The notes under the pieces are model-generated. The model was not told where the DNA came from. It saw nothing but the letters and a program-made list of their open reading frames with translations, and ran no database searches. This document shows positions 55,786 through 64,000 of a stretch of 64,000 nt of DNA, one piece after another (position 1 is the first letter of the stretch; each line of letters begins with the position of its first letter). The DNA lies in contig OZ021732.1 in assembly GCA_963978545.1 (NCBI GenBank), forward strand, positions 23,942,688 to 24,006,687, written 5' to 3'. The DNA is from Linyphia triangularis (lineage: Eukaryota > Arthropoda > Arachnida > Araneae > Linyphiidae). Both the position numbers and the translations under genes were made by a program.

Positions 55786-56163
55786 GTAAGGTTATGATTA
55801 TCTAATTAAACTGCTAGTATATGCTAAACTATATGTTATAAAAATCCATTTCATGATACATTTGCTATAATATTATTTGAAATGCATAGAAAATTAGTTA
55901 CAGATCTAAAAGTTGATTGATATGAATAAAAATATAAAAGTTGTGGTTTTGAATGTTTGGTTTATCTTGGTGGTAGAATTTTTATTTATTGAAATAGATG
56001 TTTCAAAATGAATATTGCACTCACTCTAATCAAATAATAAAAGTGTGCTGTTTACTGAACAGTTATAGTTTGATTTTCCAGTTTTTGTCTTATAATTCTG
56101 GTGGTTATATTTGAATAACTTAAAATTTCATTTATGGAATCTAAAATTTGATGGCCTATTTAA
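55786..56163 (+). other. DCAF13 intron 3, part before the piggyBac relic
   Basis: AT-rich, no features recognised. Confidence 0.5.
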
Positions 56164-57250
56164 CCCTTTCCGTATGGATATTTCCCAGACTGCTTTACAA
56201 GCCGAGTACGGGATGGCCTCCGGAACCCCTTAAGATTGAGGAAGACACTTCGTACTGCCCCTCTTGTCAGAGTGATGTATGAGAACAGGGGTGAGTGTCC
56301 AAGATGGCGCCTTCAACGTTGACGCAGTTGTTAGGACTAGGTACACATGAACCAGTTTGGCATCACACTTCACAGAAGTATCGTTATTAGAACAGTTGCT
56401 TCCAAATTTCGGATTGCTTGTCTCTTTTCATTTCCTGCTTCCAGCATTTATATTTCTACTTCTATGTTTTTTCCAAATACTTGTATTGCAAAAATGTCTA
56501 GGCAAAAGAAAGTTTTGATTCAAGAACAAATAAATAGCATTTTGTTTTGCAAAGATGAATTGGATATTTTAGATTTCGATGAAGATGACGGATGGGATTT
56601 GTCTGACGAAGAACCGGCAGACTAAGTACCAGAATCGGGCTATACTTTGATTATGTTTAAAGAGCCAAACAAAGAAGATTTTTTTATCTCTAAGGTGGAA
56701 AAAGTTGATTTTGGAAAGCTTGTTTGGACATTGAAAGTGAAAAATGAAAAAATAAAATTCAGTTCGTTCAATTCACCTGCTTGTCCAAACCATAATTTAG
56801 AGCCCGAAAGTAGTGCTTTGAACTACTTTTCTTCTAGCTTTTATTTCCTGACACTTTATGTGAGATCATTAAAGTAGATACAAATAAATATGCATAGTTT
56901 CGTAAAAAAACATCTGGACGAAAGCACAATTATAGTTTACAAGTTAATTTCTACGTTAGCAGCAAACTTTCCGGCTCCCAAAAGACGAAAATCTTTATAC
57001 GATTTCAAGCTTGAACTGATTGAACAAATCACAGGCAAATACTGCTTTCGTAAAAGAAGTATTTTTGCATCTCAGACAAATGAAGACCACTCTCATAAGA
57101 GAAGAAAAAGAACTTGCGTAAAATGCAGAGAACAAAGGGAATAAACAGCCACAAGTCGAAGAATTGAAAGCGCATGGGAATGTTCTGTTTGCAAATTATG
57201 CTTATGCAAAACCTGATTTTTGTTGCAATGCACTAAGAGAAGCGTAAGAT
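56164..57250 (+). mobile_element. piggyBac-like element relic in DCAF13 intron 3
   Basis: TTAA (56160-56163) precedes CCCTTTCCGTATGG, a piggyBac-type end related to the MITE at 13795. A GC-rich subterminal region follows, then transposase remnants. The right end was not found; the limit given is the end of recognisable coding sequence. Confidence 0.65.
56494..57247 (+). pseudogene. piggyBac transposase remnant lacking the catalytic core
   Basis: The N-terminal part is MSRQKKVLIQEQINSILFC plus the acidic LDFDEDDGWDLSDEEP, then after a stop CPNHNLEPESSALNYFSS with further shifts to the DTNKYA region (about 56880). Directly after comes the C-terminal end: PKRRKSLYDFKLELIEQITG (about 56970) and a basic Cys-containing segment (KRRKRTCVKC). 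The roughly 300 residues between, which hold the three catalytic Asp of this family, are missing. It is a decayed deletion derivative. Confidence 0.8.
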
Positions 57251-58424
57251 ATTGCCAAACATCAAGAATACAAAGAAAAAATATTTACAAAATACAATAA
57301 AATATGCAAAAAACCATTATAAAATACACAAAAATGGAAAAAAACACACTAAAAGGGGCCCTTTTAGACCCTTTTTAAATATAAAAGAAGGCTATACACT
57401 ACACAAAAATGTACCACAATTAGTAATTTGTTAACCAAATTCGTAGCTATTCAGCTAAAAAGCACAAATAATATTATAAAGTAATTCAAGTTAAAATTTT
57501 TAAATTTACCAGGCGAGTATAAATAATTTAAAGTGTTTGTTCTATTGAAATTGCTTGCGCATGATTCTAATGTCCTACGAAGGCTACACTGCACAAAGGT
57601 TTACAATTTTCGGATGGCATTTCTGCAAGTTTTTCAACAAGTGCTTTGCTAATCAAATTATAAAAAATCCAGAAAAGAGCCTGATAATTGACACAAGACT
57701 AAATGTCCAGAATGATGTTGTTTTTCCCCAATTTTGAGTTCATTGCTTAACTTTCGAATTAGTTTTATGTATTTATTAACCAATGAATAATAATTTCTAG
57801 TTCAATAGATGTGACTAATTTAAAAAAATTTAGCTTAGAAAACAATTTTTTTTTTCTATCTTCTATTATTCTGCAAAAGCGATGAGTCATAACTAATCTT
57901 TCTATTCGAATAATTTTTATGTGTTAGCAATATTTTTTATTTTACTGGAAAACTTTCCGCTTTTGAAAAATTTGTAGTGCAATTTTTTATGTTGATGTAT
58001 AACGCAAAATCAGTGCACAGTTTATAATAGATAGTATCTAATTTTGTATGTATAAATGACAAATTATTTTACCTCAGAATTATTATTTTAAAATTTTCTC
58101 CCTGTTACTAGTTAAGATTTTATAAGCTCATGAAGAAAGATAACATAAATGTAATAATAATGTGAATGGTTTAATTTATTTATAATTTTGTTGGAATTCA
58201 AACTTTTTGCCTTGATCTCAAAATAAATCTTTATTCCATCTTTATAATTTGATTGTATTTACATTGTTTAGTTAATTTTTGTGTGTGCATTCAGTGTATT
58301 ATATTCAATTTATTTGTATATTTTGATAAATTTTTACACAATCCAAAAGTCTTTTATATTGATATACATGTTTGTATTTCAAATTGTTGAATACATAAAA
58401 AAACTTTTTCACTTTTGTATATAG
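57251..58424 (+). other. DCAF13 intron 3, part after the piggyBac relic
   Basis: AT-rich and without recognisable genes. The right end of the piggyBac element may lie here. Confidence 0.45.
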
Positions 58425-58505
58425 GTTGGAGATGATAAAGTAATAAAGCATTGGAGTTTAGACGAACCTGCTTTAACACAGCCCATTGATGCAATAGTCA
58501 CTAAG
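58425..58505 (+). CDS. DCAF13: DCAF13/SOF1 homologue, coding exon 4
   Basis: 27 codons: VGDDKVIKHWSLDEPALTQP and onward to a Lys before the donor GTAATG (58506). GDDK.(V/I)K.W is the conserved blade-2 strand of this family. Acceptor TTTTGTATATAG. The remaining blades and the Sof1-like C-terminal domain must lie right of the window, beyond the gypsy copy in intron 4. Confidence 0.93.
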
Positions 58506-59039
58506 GTAATGTGTAAAGTTTTTTATTTTGTTATTTGAACTTAAATATTTTTGATCTCGGTGTTGTTAAGAGTTAAAATGACAGCATTATGTTATTCTGT
58601 TAAATTATAACTTCAATTTATCCCATTTAATTTAAGTAATTGGGTACTACCGCAACAGTTGTCCTTTTTGTTCTGCAAACGTGGTCATTTTCATCTAGCC
58701 ATTAGTTATGTTATACAGTAATCACAGCTCAACAGCATTCATCATTATCTTTTCAAATATCCGATTATTTTGTAGTTATTTGATTTTAGCTGATGAGAAT
58801 GAAATTGTGGAATTTACAGGAAATGAAGAAAAGTCCATAACTATGCACAGAAATTTGTGCTTTTATAATTGAAATTTTTAGGTTGCCTAAATATATTGCT
58901 GAAATGTATTTAAAAACTTAACTATGTCTCTTACTTCCATTCTGGTTAACATGAAAGTTGGTTCAAATCTTCGACGGTTCTAAGTAGCCTGTTACGTAAA
59001 CCTTAAAGAATGGCAATGTTTTGTTTACTTTTTCCATAT
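58506..59039 (+). other. DCAF13 intron 4 before the gypsy copy
   Basis: AT-rich, nothing recognised. Confidence 0.5.
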
Positions 59040-59499
59040 TGTTATGAATTTTCCTTAGAGGTAATGATGGCACAGTTTTTATTAAAAACTATTATTTATT
59101 CACTTCTAAAACTCACAAAATTAATTCAAAGACAATAGTGCAATCACTCTCAAGCTTTAATACAAGCTTCAGTAAGAACAACTTCGAATACAGCAATTAT
59201 ACAAGCTCACTCCAATAAGTAAACAAAGCGATCAGCTTTCATCGAAATACGAAGTCCAACTGTCTGTCGATTTTAGCTGTGGTCTAATTTATAGGGGTGC
59301 GTGAGAACCTTCTCGAAATATCCAGCCAACTCATCAAATAAAAGAAACATCTCGAAATTTCCTGATTGCTTTAGGTGTTTCCATCTTTTTCTAACCTGTA
59401 TTATCGTTGTTAATAAATAAAATAAGATAAAATAAAATACAATTGAACTTAAAACAAATACGCCACTATTTACAACTATATAAGAAAATTTGTGTAACA
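59040..59499 (-). repeat. 3' LTR of the second gypsy copy (460 bp)
   Basis: On the minus strand it begins TGTTACACAAATTTTC and ends TTCATAACA, with the usual TG...CA ends. It is much more diverged from the first copy's LTRs than they are from each other. The polypurine tract (GAAGGGGGAAA on the minus strand) lies at 59500-59513. Confidence 0.88.
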
Positions 59500-59599
59500 T
59501 TTCCCCCTTCTTAAAGACTGTATGTCCCGGGCAGTGAAATCCTTAAGAAGAAAGGCCATTCAATCATTACCACCATAATATGGGTCTAGCCTATTTTAA

Positions 59600-62500
59600 T
59601 GTACAACTCTAGGTTTACAGGAAGGTGTCTATTGGATCCTTACCACAACGTTGATCTTCTTAAGGACCACATACGGCCCTTCCCAGTTCGTCTGGAGCTT
59701 AAGGGATGATCCTTTTCTGATGTTTAAGGTTCCATAACCACACCTTATCATCTTCATGGAATGAACGTTCTGTGGTCTTGGCATCGTAGTGGACCTTCAT
59801 GCGCTCTGTCATGATGTGGATTCTTTCTCTGGCGAACCGATGTACGGCTTCCAAACTTGCCTGGAGATCATCTAGATACTGGACAGGCGAGGAAAGAGTG
59901 TCCGGTGGTCGTCCAATGAGGAGTTTGCAGGGTAATCTAAGATCTCTTCCAAACATCATTTGAGATGGTGTAAATCCGGTGGTCTTGTGAGTTGCACTTA
60001 TGTAGGCCAACAGGAACAGTGGAAGCTTCTGATCCCAATCTTGCTGGTTCTTGGAAACAAATAAGGGGAGATGATTCAGAATCGTTCTATGAAAGCGTTC
60101 GACCATTCTATCAGATTGTGGATGCAGGGTAGTTGTAAGAGTCTTTTCCATGTCAAGCAAGTCACACAGCCCAGTGAAGACAGCAGAGTTGAAGTTCGTC
60201 CCCTGGTCGGAATGTATCAGCTGGGGTACGCCAAATCGGGAGATCCAATTTTGTACGAGGACTTATGCTACGGTTGTGGCTTTCTGGTCCAGAATTGTGC
60301 ATGCTTCTGGCCACTTGCTAAAGTAGTCCATAACGACTAGGATGTATTTGTTGCCATTAGTTGTGCAAGGTAGAGGGCCTAAGACATCCAACACAATTCT
60401 TTCGAATGGTCACGTTGTAACGCTGCAACTTTCCACGAGTTCGGGTCTTCGATCCTTTCTGTGAATTGCATGCAGCACAGGACTTGCATCACTTCTCTTC
60501 TTCGGACTTTGCTTTGTCCCAAAGAATCTTTCCCTGACTTTTTGAAGAGTTTTTATGATACCAAAATGTACTGCTGTGAAGTTCTTCTAGAACGTTGGTA
60601 ACTCTAGAACTTGGAAGGATTAATTGCCACCGGAAGCTCTTACCATCATCGGACTGCTATCGACGGTAGAGTACTCCATTCTTCAAGTGCAAAGAGTCCC
60701 ACATAACACAATATCTCTTAATTGTTGGGCTATAGCATGCAATTTCCTGCCAACTGGGTTTTCCGGTATTATTTCAATTAGAGGTTTCAAGTCCTGATCT
60801 TCGACCTGACTTTTTCGGACATTCTGATCACTCCAAGTGTCCACTTCTGAAGTAGTTGACTTGGAAGTTATTTTTTGAACGGCTGATGCGGTTGTCCCAA
60901 ACTTAGACTCCGCATTGGAACAAAATCGACAATTCTCTGGACATGGTCTTCTGGAAAGAGCATCTGCATTCCCATGGGACGTTCCCTTTCTGTGATGGAT
61001 TTCTGTGTCATATTCCTGTAGGTGCTAGATCCACCTTGCTATTTGTATCTCTGTATTCTTGAAATTCAGCAACCAAGTCAGTGACGCATGATCAGTTCTT
61101 GGAAGGAATTTTTGGCACTACAAGTAATGATGAAAGTGCTCAACAGCCTTTACTATTGCTAGTAACTCCTTTCTTATGACTCAATGGTTCCTCTCGGATC
61201 TTGACAGGCTCTTACTAAAATAAGCGATGACTTTCTCCTCTCCTTCAATTTCGTGGGAAAGAACGGCACCCACCCCTTAATTACTGGCATCTGTATCCAG
61301 AATAAAGTCTTTGTTAACATCGGGAAAAGCCAAAACAGGCGCGGATGTTAAAGCTGTCTTCAGTTGATTGAAGGAGTCATCGCAGTCGGCAGTCCAAAGG
61401 AACTTCTGCTTGTTCTCTGTTAATCGATGCAGAGATCTAGCGATTTTGGAGAAACTCTTCACAAATCTACGGTAATATGTGCACAGTCCTAGGAAGCTTA
61501 GCAATTGATGAACGTTGGCTGAGACCAACTTTGCAGGGCATGGATCTTGGCTGGATCTATGCCCACTCCATCAGATGTGATGATGTGTCCAAGATAGCTG
61601 ACTTTCTGCCTGAAGAGCTTATATTTTGATGAGCCAAGTTTCAAGTGGCCTTACCTAAGCTTCAAAAACATGTTTTTTTTTCTGCAAGAGTTGATCAAAA
61701 CTTCGCCCAGTGATAATGATATCGTCCAAATATACCAGACAGGCTTCGTAGGGAAGTCCTCTAAGCACAGTCTCCATTAGTCGCTCGAACGTAGCCGGTG
61801 CATTACATAAGCCAAACAGCATAACCTGAAACTGCCATAATCCTTATCCGGTAGTGAAGGCGGTCTTTTCACGATCGTCGAGGTGTATCTCCACTTGCCT
61901 TTATCCGCTCTTCAGATCCAAATTTGAAAACCATTTGTTCCCAAATAGAGTGTCTAATGTGTCCTCAATTCTTGGCAGAGGGTAGCTGTTCTTTTTCGTA
62001 ATTTCGTTCAGCTTCCGGTAATCCACACAAAATCTTGTGGAACCATACTTCTTTCAAACGAGTACGATCAGAGAGGCCTATGGACTTGAGGAGGGTTCGA
62101 TAACTCTATTCGCTTCCATCTCCTGTAACAATTTTCCGACCTCTTCTCCTGTTTTGCTTATGGAAGTCTTCGAGGATATTGTTTAATTGGTAGGTGGGCT
62201 CCAGAATCAATTTTATGTTGTGTGAGTTTCATTATTCCGACATCTTTCAAAGACACTGAAAAAACATCTCGAAATTCTCTTATAAGGTTTTTGGCAATTT
62301 TCCCTTGACTCCCTTTCAACCGATCATCCCCGAGAAGCTGCTCGACTAAGTCCTCGGCGGGTGCAGCCGAAAGTTCCACAGATCTTTGTTTGATGCTGGT
62401 AACAGATGAACAGGTGGCAGTTTATTCTCCTTTCTTAATAACTCAAGTAGAATCAGTAACATTGGACATTCTCACATGCACTATTTCCCTGGAGAGGTCC

Positions 62501-63120
62501 ACCAGCTTTGCTCCCACTAACACTCCTTTCGGAACACAACTTGATGGGGAAAAATCCGTAACTCCAAACTGGAAGCTCTTCTGCACCTCTGTTGAACCTT
62601 TTACCACCAAATCCATCATGGAAGGAATCGTTACATCTTCAAGAGCTACAATCTGATATGCACATAGATCCTTTGTCTCCAAAGCAAACTTTGGAACTTT
62701 TTCTACCCCTGTTTAAAACACGTCTTTCTCAAAATTCAAAGTAATTTAATTTTTCTTTAATAAGTCCAGTCCAAAAATGCATGGATCCATAATTTCAGCC
62801 ACGTAAACGGTGTGCGTATAGGTGTTTAATCCAAAGGAGATGTTGACTTTTATTTTCCCCTGCACATTAATCTTGTCAACAGTCACAGTCGATACGGAAG
62901 GCGCCATGTAAAGAGGCTGTCCAGGCGCCGGGCTACATCCGTCCGTACGATGGTTACATTCGCCCGAGTCAACTATTAGACGATAAGGATTTCCGTTAAT
63001 CGCTCCATCCAGGCATTAACCCTGGTTTCCTCCTGATGGGATGAGATTTTAAAGAAGCTGAGTAGGGCACCACCTGCTTTACACGGCAACCTCCGCCCTG
63101 TGAGATGGCCGCTTCTTAGT
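59600..63120 (-). pseudogene. pol: pol remnant of the second gypsy copy
   Basis: The best preserved piece is 59699-60160: the integrase end with the catalytic Glu in MVERFHRTILNH and the following PLFLLAYISATHKTTG. RNase H junction: 61277-61528 (FPDVNKDFILDTDASN). RT N-terminal region: 62158-62379. Protease-RT linker: 62443-62682. At the three sites where the first copy has single-base indels this copy has the ancestral base count. Elsewhere it has numerous other lesions. Confidence 0.88.
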
Positions 63121-64000
63121 TTAATTGTTGAGACTCGGATGAGTCCCCTCTCTTAACCAAATCTGGGCAATCATGTCTGAAACGTCCTTCATGGTTACAG
63201 AGCTAACAAACCACTCTAGTTTTTCCATCCTTTGATACAAGATAACTTCTCTCCACCTTGTTTTCCAGTTCCTGAAACTTCTTAGTAAAAAGTTCCGAGG
63301 AATCGTCAATCAATGCTCCATGTACGAAACGCCGTTCTTTTCTAGAAGCTTGCTGTGCGGCTTCTACTCTCATGGCATAGACGAGGGCGGGCTTTAGATC
63401 TTTACTTTCTGATATCCTGGTAGCTTGCTGTATGTCGAGATCTTTGATGGCGTCTACAAAATACTGTAAAGACAGATTATCTCATACGTCTGAGAGACAG
63501 TCAGGAAAAGCAAGGAGTGACAGTCTTTCTATATCCAAGGCTAATTCTTGAAGTGTTTCACCGATCTTTTGATGTCTTGTTTTTAATTGCAGTCTGTTAT
63601 AATCCTTTAAATGTTGCTCGCCAAACCGCAGTTGTAACATGCTTTTCAATGCAGCCAACTCTCCCCGTTTATCTTCCGGCAGTGTTTGAAGAATGTCTGC
63701 AGCTTCACCTCTAAGAGATGCTGCAAGATGGAATGCTTTTGTGAGGTAATCCCATCCATTAGCAGTGGCTATCATATTGAACTGAGTTCTATAAACGCTC
63801 CACGCCGACTTCCCTTCGAAAGTTGAAGCCATGTGTTAGGACGTGGCCCAAAAACTTCTGTGGAAACCTCCTCTTAGTTCAACTTTGCAGCTGTCACAGC
63901 ACCGCGAGTTTCCAGTTTCCGAAGTCTTTCTTCCATAGCGTCATTAATTCTTTCCTGCTCTTTTTTCATGGTGGAAACCTTTACTTCCATTTCCTTTCTT
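63121..64000 (-). pseudogene. gag: gag remnant of the second gypsy copy (partial)
   Basis: 63482-63832 encodes the capsid-like region (SLRGEAADILQTLPEDKRGE). The zinc-knuckle region lies near 63150-63220 but one Trp codon has become a stop. The terminal QQLN and stop at 63121 match the first copy's gag end. The start codon lies beyond the window. Confidence 0.88.

Larger units (their letters stand above)
59040..64000 (-). mobile_element. Second, older copy of the gypsy family, antisense in DCAF13 intron 4, cut by window edge
   Basis: On the minus strand the order is gag, pol, polypurine tract, 3' LTR, each clearly related to 13151-21305. It carries many stops and frameshifts throughout. The gag start and 5' LTR lie right of 64000. 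It begins 534 bp after exon 4 of DCAF13. Confidence 0.92.

Overview
This is a gene-poor, AT-rich stretch of an animal nuclear genome. It holds split genes with consensus GT/AG introns and dense layers of DNA transposons and retrotransposons. The mix of element types (an mdg1/412-like Ty3/gypsy element, a Polinton relic, hAT, pogo, piggyBac-like elements and tRNA-derived SINEs) fits an arthropod. I would guess a spider or other arachnid, but that is inference from texture, not proof.

Two host genes can be recognised, both on the + strand. ALYREF (mRNA export adaptor) contributes its last two coding exons (6390-6507 and a 12-base terminal coding exon at 8571-8582); its RRM exons lie left of the window. 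DCAF13/SOF1 (WD40 ribosome-biogenesis factor) contributes its first four coding exons (54199-58505); the rest lies to the right. The four DCAF13 exons keep an open frame across every junction.

Layout. 1-5109: nested copies of a GC-punctuated TIR element, two of them head to head. 5110-9080: ALYREF 3' part with two small TIR elements in its last intron. 9085-9810: a ~190-bp tandem satellite. 10366-29598: the main object, a giant palindrome with arms of about 5.26 kb and a 530-bp loop. It is bounded by a 6-bp target duplication (ATCGTG), has termini AG...CT, and each arm carries a frameshifted C-terminal fragment of protein-primed DNA polymerase B. I read it as a Polinton/Maverick derivative reduced almost entirely to its inverted repeats. 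The left arm was later hit by a Ty3/gypsy element (13151-21305), whose 5' LTR was hit by a hAT element (13551-15845), which holds a TTAA-flanked MITE (13795-13998). The gypsy and hAT insertions can be checked against an uninterrupted copy in the same window: the right palindrome arm for the gypsy element and the 3' LTR for the hAT element. The MITE rests on its TTAA duplication and inverted ends alone.

30299-34420 is a further hAT-type element with an 8-bp duplication. 35228-37462 and 39040-40636 are two oppositely oriented copies of a BED-finger hAT element with CCGGATATCCG-rich ends. 41292-42879 is a second copy of the G-tract hAT family. 43756-45824 is a pogo-type element with iterated GGTCAATTACTG motifs. 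46445-49124 and about 50148-53076 are composite nests, the latter holding a complete 1.54-kb TIR element with a SINE inside it. 53346-53735 is an almost perfect 195-bp tandem duplication just upstream of DCAF13. DCAF13 intron 3 holds a piggyBac relic without its catalytic core. Intron 4 holds an old antisense copy of the same gypsy family that runs off the right edge.

No CRISPR, rRNA or functional tRNA gene was seen. All coordinates of element ends were read by eye; where I found no target duplication I say so.
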